A stretch of DNA of 64,000 nucleotides from Proteromonas lacertae (taxonomy: Eukaryota; Sar; Bigyra; Opalinata; Proteromonadidae), in NCBI GenBank assembly GCA_002245135.1, contig NGBS01000312.1:1-64000 (forward strand), in the 5' to 3' direction. The number at the start of each line of letters is the position of its first letter. Position 1 is the stretch's first letter. The notes under the pieces are model-generated. The model saw only the letters and a program-made list of their open reading frames with translations, had not been told where the DNA came from and did no database searches. Shown here one piece after another: positions 46,593-58,384 of the stretch. A program made the translations under genes and the position numbers.

Positions 46593-48104
46593 ATGATTTC
46601 TTTTTTAAAGAGTTATAAGCAATTAACTAAAAATATTTATAGCATTACTAGATGCTTTGCATCTGATATACCTAAAGATCCAAGTATAAATCCTTTAACT
46701 GAGTCGTTGGTTAAAAATACTACTAAGCACGAGACTCCGCTTGAAAAAGAAATAAAAACCAAAATACTAGTAAATGGACCTTATACTATGGCAAGATTTA
46801 TGTCAGAATGTCTTACTCACCCAATATATGGTTTTTATAACAAAAAGAATGCAATAGGAAGAGAAGGTCATTTTGTAACATCTCCAGAATTAACACCTGT
46901 ATTTGGTGAGCTAATTGGTTTGTGGTGCTATATGCAGTGGGAAAAGCTAGGCAAACCATCAGAAGTATGTCTAGCAGAAATAGGACCAGGAAAAGGAACA
47001 TTAATGAAAGATCTATTATCAGCAGCCAAGGTATTTCACGATTTTTATGAAAGTATAACTTGTCATTTAGTAGAATCAAGTCAACACATGATTAAAAGGC
47101 AACAATACACTTTAAACTGTGTGTATGAATATATATTATATTATATATATAGATTACCACCAGGGAAAGATCATAAACCAAATGAAATATCCTATGAAAT
47201 GAAATTACCAAATAGAGGACCATCAATTTATTGGCATAAAGATTATGAAGAATTACCTCATTTACCAATGATTATAATAGGTCATGAATTCTTAGATGCA
47301 TTACCAATACATCAATTTGAATATCATGAGAATCAGTGGTTAGAAAGATATGTAGATGTTGATCCAAAGACAAAGGAATTGTATGTGAGATTATCTCAAC
47401 AAGTAACACCAGCTGCTGATATATTATTAAATCCACATCAAAATAAAATGAAAATTCGTAGTAGTAGTGCCAATATTGATATTAATAATAGTAATACATT
47501 AGGTAATGATAGAATTCTGAATTATTCACAACTACAATCATTGTCGCCATGTAAAATATTCAATCCACAATATGAACAAAAACTAATAAATGATAAACCA
47601 ATCAAAGAAGGTTTAATAATTGAAGCATCACCTGATGTATGTGCTTTTATGCAAAAAGTTGCTTTAACTTTAGATAGAGAGAGTGGAAGTGCATTATTTA
47701 TAGATTATGGTCATAATCACATTAACTATCAAACAATCAGAGGTATATATCATCATAAGTTTGTTGATATTTTGACTGAACCTGGTAATGTTGATTTAAG
47801 TGGAGATATTGATTGGAGTTCAATCACTCGATCTATGAATATGTTACCATTAGAAAATGTAAAAACATATGGTCCAATTCCACAAGGTTATTTCTTATGT
47901 GGAATGGGAATTGAAGAAAGAGTGAAGATATTGTTGAAACAAATAAAAAATGAAAAGGATCAAGAAAACTTGATGAAAGCTGCACAGAGGTTGGTGTTGA
48001 AAGAACATATGGGTCAGATTTATAAAGCTTATTGTATGAGTACTACTGGATTACCTGCTGCTTTTGAAGGAGGTGAACAATTTTGGAATGATTCTAATCA
48101 ATAA
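46593..48104 (+). CDS. NDUFAF7: NDUFAF7 complex I assembly arginine methyltransferase
   Basis: A mitochondrial-type N-terminus (SYKQLTKNIYSITRCFAS) precedes the MidA/NDUFAF7 core: GREGHFVTSPELTPVFGELI, the SAM-binding EIGPGKGTLMKDLL, then GHEFLDALPIHQFE and SALFIDYGH. A 30-nt stop-free intron near 47123-47152 is inside the frame and adds residues (YEYILYYIY) if unspliced. The enzyme dimethylates NDUFS2 on arginine in early complex I assembly. Total length is near 490 residues once spliced. Implies a respiratory complex I in this organism. Confidence 0.95.
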   Translation: MISFLKSYKQLTKNIYSITRCFASDIPKDPSINPLTESLVKNTTKHETPLEKEIKTKILVNGPYTMARFMSECLTHPIYGFYNKKNAIGREGHFVTSPELTPVFGELIGLWCYMQWEKLGKPSEVCLAEIGPGKGTLMKDLLSAAKVFHDFYESITCHLVESSQHMIKRQQYTLNCVYEYILYYIYRLPPGKDHKPNEISYEMKLPNRGPSIYWHKDYEELPHLPMIIIGHEFLDALPIHQFEYHENQWLERYVDVDPKTKELYVRLSQQVTPAADILLNPHQNKMKIRSSSANIDINNSNTLGNDRILNYSQLQSLSPCKIFNPQYEQKLINDKPIKEGLIIEASPDVCAFMQKVALTLDRESGSALFIDYGHNHINYQTIRGIYHHKFVDILTEPGNVDLSGDIDWSSITRSMNMLPLENVKTYGPIPQGYFLCGMGIEERVKILLKQIKNEKDQENLMKAAQRLVLKEHMGQIYKAYCMSTTGLPAAFEGGEQFWNDSNQ

Positions 48105-48274
48105 TGTTGTGTTTATGATTGTTATTTTATTTTTCAAAGTAATATACTATATGTCATAATAAATATTATAATAATATTTAAATAATAATTGTTGAACTAT
48201 GTGATGAAATAAATTAAAATATAAAATGATTGGATGTTGTTGAAACGAATCTATTTTATTTATTGTGTTTTGAA

Positions 48275-48540
48275 ATGGTTTGATTTCTTATCGCTTATAC
48301 TTCTATAGGCAAGACTAATTACATTCATTGGTTTATGTGGTGTAGCATGGGCTGGATTAGTATGTTCAAACATCGTCAGACAACGTAGTGCAATGAATGC
48401 TGTATACAAAGCAGGTGTATGATTTTAATTATTATAATTTTGCTTAGTTAGCTCCGTCAGAAGTAATAGCCAAGAAAATGCCAAAGAAGAACTGTGCTTT
48501 ATGTGAAAAGCTAAATGGTGAGTCAAATGAATCATTCTAG
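48275..48540 (+). CDS. Small membrane protein (about 66 aa) whose first exon is only ATG
   Basis: Exon 1 is just the ATG (48275-48277), followed by a 31-nt intron ending CTATAG. Exon 2 begins GCAAGACTA and codes RLITFIGLCGVAWAGLVC, one small-residue-rich membrane helix. After a second intron (48417-48447) exon 3 adds a Lys/Cys segment (IAKKMPKKNCALCEKLNG) and a stop at 48540. The CxxC may bind metal. A small mitochondrial or ER protein is likely; family unknown. The absence of any other in-frame ATG favours this start. Confidence 0.55.
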
Positions 48541-48713
48541 ACTTTTTCTTATTAATATTATGTAAAGCTAATTATTATTCATTGTATATTGGTTATAAGA
48601 TCCTCCAAAAACATTATAAAAAGAAAATGATTTTATAACGATATTGAAAATTAATATATACACTATTTTTGTTTTTAAAAAATATCTAACTGATTGATCC
48701 ATCTAAAATGTTA

Positions 48714-49664
48714 TTAGAACTTGCTATTATCTTCAGGAGGTAAATATGGTTTGAGATATGGTAGTATATTAGGCGATGTAGTTGCACTAATAATACCGTT
48801 ACTAACTTCCTGTTCATGTAATGTCTTTAATTGATCTGGTAAAAGAGAATCAGGATGTTTCAAATAATAATACACCTTAGTTTTAGAGTTGTATCTATTC
48901 TTTATGGAGTTTTCAGATCTACCTGGTAATACTCTTGTTAATTCACTCCATTTATTTCCAATGATACGATGAATTTCAAATAATATCATATCTTCTCTTT
49001 CAGTCCAGGAATCTTTTCTCAGATTCTTTTGTAAATAATTCAAATATCTTTCTCTACATTGCTTACCTATTCTTCCTTGTAAATGACTGGCAATATTACT
49101 CCATCTTATATTTCTAGGGTCTTGTTCTTCGCCAACAAGTTTTAAAATCATTTCATCTTCTTCTTTTGTCCATGGACCTTTTATAAGACCAGGGGCAATG
49201 ACTTTACGCCATCTATGAAGACATTGAACATCTGTTCTATTGTTACCTAGCTCGGATGCTACTCTTTTCCAGTTTTTAGCACCTGCCATATTGATAATAT
49301 CTCTTAAACGATCATCTTCTTCTTGAGTCCATTTTTTATTCACTACACTTCGTGGTTTTCTTAGTTTAGAAGGTGCTCCTGTTGAAGGCTTTTCAGGTTC
49401 AAACACTGGAATGTTGTTAACAGGAGCGGTAGTAGTAACTTCCTTAGTTTCAGGCTTTGGTATTTCAGGATGGGGAATTGGTGGTGCTGCCATGGTAGCT
49501 AGTGCTGGGGTATAATAAACACCAAGTGGCTCGAGGTTGACTAACGTATCAAGAGGATAGGTTGGATATGAAGCGATACTATAAGAAACTGGTGTAAATG
49601 CTGTAGATGGGTAGGTACGGTACTCAACATAGGTTTGATATTGTTGTGGATTACCTTGAATCAT
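48714..49664 (-). CDS. Three-repeat (R1R2R3) MYB transcription factor
   Basis: A single exon of 316 residues. The start was set at 49664 (MIQGNPQQYQTYVEYR) because it is the first in-frame ATG. After a Pro/Tyr-rich N-terminus come three SANT/MYB repeats with the expected tryptophans: KKWTQEEDDRLRDIINM, KGPWTKEEDEMILKLVGE and KDSWTEREDMILFEIHRI, each closing with a W-x-R-Y/W or NSIKNRYNS turn. Animal c-MYB and plant 3R-MYB proteins share this layout and control cell-cycle genes. The tail is short, without a known activation module. Confidence 0.95.
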   Translation of the reverse strand: MIQGNPQQYQTYVEYRTYPSTAFTPVSYSIASYPTYPLDTLVNLEPLGVYYTPALATMAAPPIPHPEIPKPETKEVTTTAPVNNIPVFEPEKPSTGAPSKLRKPRSVVNKKWTQEEDDRLRDIINMAGAKNWKRVASELGNNRTDVQCLHRWRKVIAPGLIKGPWTKEEDEMILKLVGEEQDPRNIRWSNIASHLQGRIGKQCRERYLNYLQKNLRKDSWTEREDMILFEIHRIIGNKWSELTRVLPGRSENSIKNRYNSKTKVYYYLKHPDSLLPDQLKTLHEQEVSNGIISATTSPNILPYLKPYLPPEDNSKF

Positions 49665-49924
49665 TTTAAAATAATAATTAAGAATGAAACCAACCGAATT
49701 CAACGAAATTAATTCTTATGTTTTTGAATCGACTAGGTACCTCTTGAAATGGCATTTCAAAAACAAAAATACACTGCTTTCGTATCTATTTGTTTATTAC
49801 TGTCATTTTACAGACTTTAGAATATATGAACATAAATTATTCAAATCAACCAAAATATACAAAAATAAAATAATATAAATCATCAATTATTATGATCTTT
49901 CTAATACGTTACTTGATACATATT

Positions 49925-51654
49925 TTAATCTTCAGCTGGCTCTATTTCATCAAGATTCTTCTTACCCATATCTTTACCAGCTCTCATTACTTCATCTACT
50001 AACAATAATTGAGATGCAATGACAGTGCTCAATTGCAAAAATTGTCTCTTTACAATGGTATTATCCCAAATACCCTCATCTTCAGGAATCAAGCAATTTC
50101 CAGTCTCAATATTAATTCCAACAGCTTTTTCACACTTCACTCTTTCTTCTTGTACTTTTAATAAAGTATCCATCATATCTAAACCACTATTTTCTATCAA
50201 AGTCTTAGGAATTACCAAGATTGACTCAGCGAATGATTTTACACCTAATTTGACTTTACCAGTTAATGTATTAGCATATTCCATTAAGTGATCATATAAA
50301 GCTAATTCAAAAGCACCTGCACCTGGTATAACACTACTATCTTCAATTGTATTCTTGACACTTTCTAAACCATCATGAATAGCTTCTTTAATTTGTACAA
50401 TAGAGTGTGGATTTGGTCCTTTAATCAAGATTGTACAACTTGTTGGATTTTTTACATCTTCTACAAATGTAAATTTATCATCTCCTAAAGTTTCTTCATA
50501 AACTAATCCAGCATATCCTAATACATCAGGTGTTAAGTCATCTACACTGTTCATAGCTATACCTCCACAAGCTAATGTCAATCTTTCCATATTTCTACGT
50601 TTAGCTCTTCTTAAAGCGACTATTCCTTCCTTTGCGAATAAATCTAATGATAATGGATCAATACCTTTCTCATTTATTACAACAAATGATTTACCATTTT
50701 CTTTTGTACAGACTTTGTGTTTTAATTCGATGATTTTCATTACCTTCTCATCTGTGAATTTTCTTTCTGCTGATACTAATTTGTCTCTTTCATCTGCATT
50801 GGAATATACGAAATTACTAGTAACTTCACTCTTTTCATACTCTAAAGAAACATTACAAGTGAATATATAAGCATCTTTTACCATCTTAGGCATATCAGGA
50901 TGACGAGCACCGTGGTCTAATACCAACCCTCTTACTAGACGTGTGGCTGTCACTAACTGATTCTCCATATTAATCTGCTCAACCATGTCTAAGTCAATAG
51001 GTTGGTCTGGCTTTGCGACAATTAATATTGCATCTGTTACTATATCTGTAATTTGATCAGCTAACTATTTAAGATTATAAATTAACTTCATTAAATTTAT
51101 ACTTCTGGTTGGAGTTTTGTACGTAAAGATGTACGAGCTACTTGTGATAATAATTCTCTGTTTTGTAGTACGTTTTCTTTCTTTTGGGCAAATTTATCTA
51201 AAAATTTATCGGATTCTTCTTTGGCAAGATTAAATCCATCTGTAATAATACGTGGATGTATTCCCTATTCATTTTATTAATTCACTAAATATACTTGTTG
51301 AATATAATTGAAAGCAACTCTTAATAATTCACCTGTGAATAAAACAACTGATGTAGTTCCATCACCTGTCATATCATCTTGTGCTGTGGCAGTTCTTGCT
51401 ATTAATGCGGCTGTTGGATGTTGTATTTGCATTTCATGAAGCAACACACCACCATCCTTTGTTAATTTTATTTGACCAGCTCCACCAACTAACATCTTAA
51501 GTGTTCCCTTTGGACCTACATGCATTACATATAAATTAATACCAAGATTGGTTTTCAAAACGCCTTGAATACCAATTGCTGCACTTATATTGACGGCTAA
51601 AGCTTCTGTCTTTTCAATAGTTTCAGCTTTTGGATTTAATGATGCTAAAGACAT
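49925..51654 (-). CDS. CCT6: CCT6 (TRiC zeta) chaperonin subunit
   Basis: Exons splice to roughly 530 residues. The N-terminal [20 protein letters not shown] followed by [20 protein letters not shown] and [16 protein letters not shown] is typical of the zeta subunit; [12 protein letters not shown] is the ATP-binding loop. An in-frame intron splits the LG-PKG motif and adds INLYVMHV if retained. The apical and equatorial parts follow ([36 protein letters not shown]). CCT folds tubulin and actin as part of an eight-subunit double ring. Confidence 0.96.
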
Positions 51655-51766
51655 TTTTATAATTTATAATTAATTTTTGAATGTTTGAGGCTTATTTAAG
51701 TATACATTGTCTATTTGTTACTGGTGCCAAGCAAAGCTTGATCTTTTTATATTTTATTCTGTTTTT

Positions 51767-52760
51767 ATGGAGTCTGAAGACAATGACCGGGATAATGCAG
51801 GTGAAGATGATATAGAACAAGGTATTTTCTTTTGGTTTAAGATGTAGAAGAACAAGCAACTCATGGCGATCCTCCAGTAGTTACTTTAGTCAATAGATTA
51901 TTAGAATCAATGAATATTAAAGAATATAGTCCAACTGTTCCGTCACTTCTAATAGAATATTATCAATGTACTAGAACATATTTACATATTTTATAGATCT
52001 GGTCACTGTCATGGCAGAAAATATCCATAAAGTCAACCAGCATACCAATAATTACACAAATTCAGAACCAACTGCTCCATCCATTGAAACTGTCAATTTT
52101 GTGTTTGAACAACTACGTTCTACCATGAGAACTGTTATGGATCCTGTATTTATATTTTAATAATTTGAATTATACAATTAATAATAAATAGAGTTTGGTA
52201 GAACTAGCAAAAGAAAGAAATTCAAAACCTTTACCATTTGATATAGCAGAATATGGTATATTATTACCTTCTGAAGGTATTATAACATATGAGGAAGATA
52301 ATAATAATTATAATGACAATTTCAATGAAAGTCTTACAGATAATACATTTTCCTCAGAACAACAGCCAATGGTAGAACGTATATATAAATATTATTTATT
52401 CTAATAGCTCATTATTGTGTAAAAAGACGTAAAATCGATTTTACTCTTCCCAATTTAGAAATACCAATTCATCAACAACAACAACAACAACAATCACAAC
52501 CACCAATAAATCTTCAACAACCACCACCAACACAACAACCACAACAGTATCCACCTCATCCTCAATCATACTTAGATCCAAATATAAATCCCAACATAGT
52601 TAATAATAATTCTGTAAATATAAATATAAATAATAATAATAATAATAATCCCCAAATGAATAATTCAATGTATAATGCAGATATTTATGGTGCAAATATT
52701 AGTAATAGTGATATGGGTAATTCTAATACATATGATGAAGATTTTAATTCATTTTTCTAA
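51767..52760 (+). CDS. TAF9: TAF9-like histone-fold subunit of TFIID/SAGA
   Basis: Five exons. After an acidic leader the histone fold reads LESMNIKEYSPTVPSLLIEY, then YLVTVMAENIHKVNQHTNN and PSIETVNFVFEQL. The conserved downstream motif follows (SLVELAKERNSKPLPF ... ILLPSE ... HYCVKRRKIDF), as in TAF9's PLPxIK / LP-x-Y region. The intron before HYCVKRRK has the usual GTATAT donor. The tail is Gln/Pro/Asn-rich, likely disordered. TAF9 pairs with TAF6 in TFIID and SAGA. The low-complexity tail is longer than in yeast. Confidence 0.88.
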
Positions 52761-52856
52761 TTATTTTATGTTTAATTATGTTTGTGGTGTGAATTATAAA
52801 ACAATCAATAAAAAGAGAGTTATATATAATTATTAATAAATAAGATATATACATTA

Positions 52857-53249
52857 CTAACTGTATTTTGTATTTATAGTGTAATTTGGAACAGTTAACA
52901 GTATTTTCATCCAATCTTTCAATTCACCATCAGAACCAGCTTGTAATGTTACAGTTTTAGGATATGCATATATAGTGAACAAGAAGTCTTGAGCTGATGA
53001 ACTTTTCTCACAAAAATAACTGTGTAAATGGATTATACCGATTGGATTACCTCCTGATTCATATGCATGTTGATTTTCATAATAATATAAATTGGTCTTT
53101 AGCACAAAATAATATTTTTGAGTTGATTGTTTGTTACTAGTTGAATGGTCTGTTAGATGGAGAACAAGGAATCCAGATTTTCTAACTGGTCCTTCTTTAG
53201 TAAAGGATGGTAACTCAACGTTTTGTGATTCTCTTTCGCTTCTTGACAT
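52857..53249 (-). CDS. Small PH-domain protein (130 aa)
   Basis: A single exon; the start at 53249 (MSRSERESQNVELPSF) was chosen as the first ATG before the domain. It reads as little more than a pleckstrin-homology fold: EGPVRKSGFLVLHL as strand 1, QKYYFVLKTNLYYYENQHA with the typical basic-aromatic strands 3-4, and GSDGELKDWMKILLTV with the invariant C-terminal Trp. It may bind phosphoinositides or proteins. No further domain is present. Confidence 0.8.
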   Translation of the reverse strand: MSRSERESQNVELPSFTKEGPVRKSGFLVLHLTDHSTSNKQSTQKYYFVLKTNLYYYENQHAYESGGNPIGIIHLHSYFCEKSSSAQDFLFTIYAYPKTVTLQAGSDGELKDWMKILLTVPNYTINTKYS

Positions 53250-53365
53250 AAAGATATTAACAAAAAATAAAAATACACAAAAATACAAATCAATACACTT
53301 AACATGTATTTAAATAAGAAAAAGATTAAATGACTATTAAATATAAGAGTATACATCTATCAACA

Positions 53366-54236
53366 CTATACACACGAAATATCAGGTAAATATCCTCTAC
53401 ATTTTGAAGACCCACAAAAACATTTATGTAAATTCTTTTTCTTATCATCTTCATCACACTTAACTATTAAAAAAACAATAACCAACCATAATATACAATC
53501 TGGAGAATAATCAAAAGTCAATTCTTCATTAATCTCAATATCTCTACAAGCAAAGAAAGCAATGACTGGAGTAATAGTTTCTATTCTAACAGCATGAACT
53601 TCTAAATTTGGATCACATGAATGATTTATATATCTACCAATACAATCAATTGTATTTGTTGAATCAATTATTATTTCATTTATTTCATTTTTTATACTAT
53701 TTTTTAATAACAATTAACATACTTAATTTCTCGATATAATAATATATAGTTCAATCCTTCTTTATCATATATTTCCCATCTTTTATTTGCTTCATCTCGT
53801 GTTATATATTCTCCTTCATACTTACAAACAAAACTTCCTTTTCTGATGCTTTCTACAGCTTTTAAGCCTATTCCTTCATTTTCTGTGCGAAATATTTCAT
53901 ATTTTACTCCAACATTAGATTTTCCAACTAGTCTATTCATGCAATTCATACCACATCTACATTTTGAATTACATTCTATAATTGGTTTTGTAATAGCTAT
54001 TTGTCTGTCTTTATTGCTATTTTCTATATTGAGCAATCCATTACTGTGATTCATACCTATTAATACGAAGGGATGAAAGTAAAAATAATATCAATACCTT
54101 TGTATATATCTCCACTAGCCATTACACATGGACAGCTTTCAAAACATATAAAGCAATCACATCCATCTATTTCATCCATTTGCTCTATTGGCGGTAAAAA
54201 TGTATTTTTGTGTAATTGAAAATATACTCGTTTCAT
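53366..54236 (-). CDS. SUV39-type SET-domain histone H3K9 methyltransferase
   Basis: A Cys-rich pre-SET (GCDCFICFESCPC; CNSKCRCGMNCMNRLV) leads into the SET domain (GIGLKAVESIRKGSFVCKY, then YINHSCDPNLEV and EELTFDY) and a post-SET CxCxxxxC (CFCGSSKCRGYLP). All cofactor and zinc residues expected of the SUV39/Clr4 class are visible. No chromodomain is seen, and the protein is short (about 270 residues), so targeting must come from partners. Two or three small introns. Suggests H3K9-based heterochromatin. Confidence 0.9.
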
Positions 54237-54256
54237 AATTATTCATCTCTAAATTT

Positions 54257-57200
54257 ATGGACCAAGCTGTTTACAAAACACTTTTACAAGCTATTTATAC
54301 ATTATATGGTCCACAATTTTCCCCAGCACAGAAGAATGAAGCTGATAAATACTTGACTCAGTTTATTAATCATCCACAAGCGTTTGACTATGCAAAATTT
54401 ATAATAGAAAATGCCATTCCAGGTATTTATGTCATTTTAATTTGCAGAACACACAAATGAGGCGAAGTATTTTGCATTTATTTTAATTCAAAAACTGATG
54501 GAACAAAATTGGAATAAAATAAACACCGAACAAAAGCAGGTGTATTTCAATCTAGTTATACAGATTATATCAGGAACTGTATAGTTTCTTTTAATTTTTC
54601 ATAGATACTGCCGAATTGTGAAATTTTTATTGAAGAAAAGATGGCATCTATTGTAAATGAACTATTAAAGAGAGAATGGCCACAGCATTGGCCAAATTTT
54701 CACGAAATTTACATCAAATGTCTTCAAGACAATATGTTTTCCTTTGATGTTTGTTGTAGATCATTAAAACTATTATCAGATGATTGTGGATCCAGTGAAT
54801 TCAGTTCCAATCTACCTACAGCCAGAAGAAAAGAGATAATAACAGGATTGACTCAGATCTTGCCTGGAATAATCGAAATATTGATTAAACGATTTGATGA
54901 GTTTTTCAATATATATAAATATAAGAGTGAAGAGATGATAATTCCATTAAATACAATATTAATTACTATAAGTTCATTATATGAATGGGTATATATATAT
55001 ATATAATGTTTTTAATTTATTACTCTATTTTAGATGCCTTATAATATATGTTTTTCTGAAACAGGAATTTCACTCATCACTCTATTAATAGAATTATTAA
55101 AAGAATCACAATTCCAATATAGATCAATAGAATGTTTATTAATATTAGCAAGGTATATATATATATATATATATTTTTTAATACTATATATATATAGTCG
55201 ACGTTGTACTGCAGATTCAATCGATGGATATCGTTTATTTGGTTCAAAGTTATTATACAATATATATCCCTACAATAATCAACCAATAGTAATAGATACA
55301 ACTACAATTGATAATTATAAATACACTCAAAAATTATGTTTAACGTTAGTGCAAATATCACAAACAATATTTATACCAACTACTATTCAAATGACTGATG
55401 AATTATTAAAGATGTTTATGAAGTTTGTGGAAGTAATGTTGGAGTATATGAAACATCCAAGTATATTGTTATCATCACTAACTTTTGAGTTTTGGAATAT
55501 GATTATAAAGAATGATAATAATTATTGGAAACTGTATATAAATATTCATATTCTTCTTCATTTTCATTTCTTCATTTCTTCTTCTTCTTCTTCTTCTTCT
55601 TCTTCTTCTTCTTCTTCTTCTTCTTCTTCTGCTTCTTCTTCTTCCATTTATTAATATATATTTATAGTGATTGTATTTCATCAATTGTCACACAAATCGC
55701 AATGACATTATCTCAGAAATTACTCAAACTTTATACTCCAGAGAAAGATACTGTTTATAGTGCCAATGATTTTGATGATTTGAATGATTATTTCATGTTT
55801 TATGGTGCTTTTAGAAGTAGAATTAGAGATATATTGTCATTATTTGCATTAAAATTTCCTGCGCAAATGATGAATGTGTTTAAAGAAAAGTATATTTCAA
55901 TTATTATGTTGTCTATAGTTTTGTTCAATTTAATCAGAAATATAAAACTCCCACAGATCATTTAGAAAATGGATTTGCTACTTATGATTCAATAGAATAT
56001 GTATATATATATATTGTTATAATAATAATTATTATTAAATAGATATATTATGAAGGAATGACTGTTTATTTATCATCAATATTTCATGGTAATAATATTG
56101 ACTTATTTGCAGTATATAATTATCATATATATATATATATATATATAATTTAGACCTCTCCTACTGACAAGATGATGGAAGAAATCCTAACAATCATCTT
56201 AACACCTCCTTATCCATCAGATTCATTAATCTTATCCTGTTCAATATCAATACTACATATAATATCACCATATATTTATTTTAAACCAATGTTTTTCATT
56301 CCAACATTCCAATTGTTATTGACAGCTTCAAAACATAGAAAACCATTTGAAATGGGATTAAAGTATATATTATAAATCTATTTATTCATTATTAGTCCAT
56401 CTACACTAAGTTCAACTACAATCAATTGTCGACAACATGCACTGAAAGTCATCACATTAATCATCAGAATATTACCAGAACAAGTTAAAATCAAATGATA
56501 GTTTATTCAACGAATTACACTCATATATCTCTTTACCAGAATATTCAAATAGTGAAAAGACTTTATTAATAGAATCAATAGTATCAATTAGTAATTATTT
56601 CCCTAATCAAATCGATTTTATTAAAACAATATGTTATCCATTAGTTTCATCTTGGAATAATAATCCTGAATTAAACAACGCATTTTCTTCATTAGAATCT
56701 TTTATTGATTATATAAATATCAATAATATTAAAGTAATAAATACTTCTCAGATATTACCATCAGAATCTATGGATTTATTATATCAAATATTATCTTCAT
56801 TTTATATTATATCAAAGAATACTTTAGGAAATGAAAGTAATAAAGACTTATTAGCTAATTATTGGCCTTCTATTTTACCTACAACTTTCAAACTAATAGA
56901 ATATTTCCACTTATTATGGAATCCAGTAAAACAACAAGAGTTAAAGAGTCAAAATAATAATAATTACATTTATCTAATTGGATATTCACAGAAAGAAATA
57001 TTACATTATCTACAACAAGACACTGTTAATATTAATAAAGTACCTCAAGATACATTGCTCAATTGGATGGATAAGATGAGAGAAATGTTATATAGTATTA
57101 TAGCAGCGTGTATATGTGATAGTAGTGAATATTTTTATAATATTCCAAATTTACCAAATATAATGGTTGTATATATATATATAATTCTAACATCTTTATT

Positions 57201-58283
57201 TATTTTAATAGAATTCTTGTTTTTCAAATATTGAATATTTCGAAATAAGACATTTAATTCTTCTCATTGAAACAGTCATTATTCCATTCACTTTAATCTG
57301 TCCATCTAATCGTTATAATGAGATGCTAACACCAATCAGTAAGATAATAGAATATAGTTTAAACATATTAGAATTGTCCAAACAACAGCAATATCATGTA
57401 GCTAATCTCCCTGAATTAAGTGAAGAATTAATAGAAATAATCAATGAAACTCTGATTGTTAAACTATCTCATTGTTTAATAGATTATTACTGTTATATTA
57501 GCGGTTTAAAATGGAGTGGATTAAGTGGTAAAAGAAAGAAAATAAACTATGAAGCAACAGAAGAACAATTCAAAGCAGAATCAATCAATAAACAAAATGA
57601 ATTTCAAAATAGATCGAAGTTAGTTAATACAATTTATATTTAGTAATAGTAATATGGAAATTGAAAAGATATATTTGAATGGATTATTTCAATTATTACA
57701 CTTATCAGATAACTCCATTTCAACCAAAATCATTCAAATAATTGAGAAACTTATTCCTGTAGCAAGGAAATAACTTGTTATTCTGTGAATTGATATTTAA
57801 GCAGTTATTAAATGAATATGTAATGGGAAGTCATTCCATTCAAAGATTTACTGAAATATGCAATATTCTTACAACAATGATATTTTGGTATTGTCTAGGC
57901 TATTCAACCACCAACTAAAACTCCTGATCCTATAAAGCAATACAATAATACGAATAATGTTATTGATAGTATATTGATAACTAACTGTAAAGTTGAAAGT
58001 ATATATATATATATATATATATTATTATATTTTAGAAGATGAATTTGATAAATTTAAAAAGAATTTATCAGTTTCAACATCTGAGAAACAGTATAAAGAT
58101 TTATCTAAAGATTTCTTCAGTAAGTTAAAGATAAGAATTGTGAAAGAAAACAATATCAAAATCAACAATAATGTTGTTGATAATTCAATCAAAAATCTTC
58201 CAGAGAAATTGATTATTCAAAAGAATAATGAAAAAACTGTCAATTCACCTCCATCATTAACTAGATTATTTGATGATTTATAA
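54257..58283 (+). CDS. XPO5: Exportin-5 (XPO5) homologue
   Basis: A large gene of many exons. The N-terminal HEAT repeats contain VNELLKREWPQHWPNF, LKLLSDDCGSSEF, RRKEIITGLTQIL and HPSILLSSLTFEFWNM, in line with XPO5. The DSIDGYRLFGSKL and SIIAACICDSSEYF regions continue the superhelix. Exportin-5 carries tRNA, pre-miRNA and other structured RNA from the nucleus with Ran-GTP. Frame breaks near 56487 and 57768, both at A-runs, need one-base changes; otherwise introns restore frame. One intron carries a long TTC repeat. The C-terminus is provisional. Confidence 0.85.
55577..55643 (+). repeat. (TTC)n microsatellite inside an XPO5 intron
   Basis: A near-perfect TTC run of about twenty units, with one GC interruption, fills most of an intron that otherwise has GTATAT and TATAG borders (about 55532-55668). 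It codes poly-Ser or poly-Arg in shadow frames, which were rejected as genes. Confidence 0.9.
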
Positions 58284-58384
58284 GAAATTCAATTTTTTTC
58301 TCTTTTGTTTTATTGTTTTTTTTTTAATGGTTAAAAAGAAAGTATTAAAAAATAAGAAATTAGTTTATTATTTAATATTTATTA

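Noticed and set aside
55478-55684. Poly-Arg and poly-Phe/Ser frames over the TTC repeat
   Set aside because: Microsatellite inside an XPO5 intron; not a gene.
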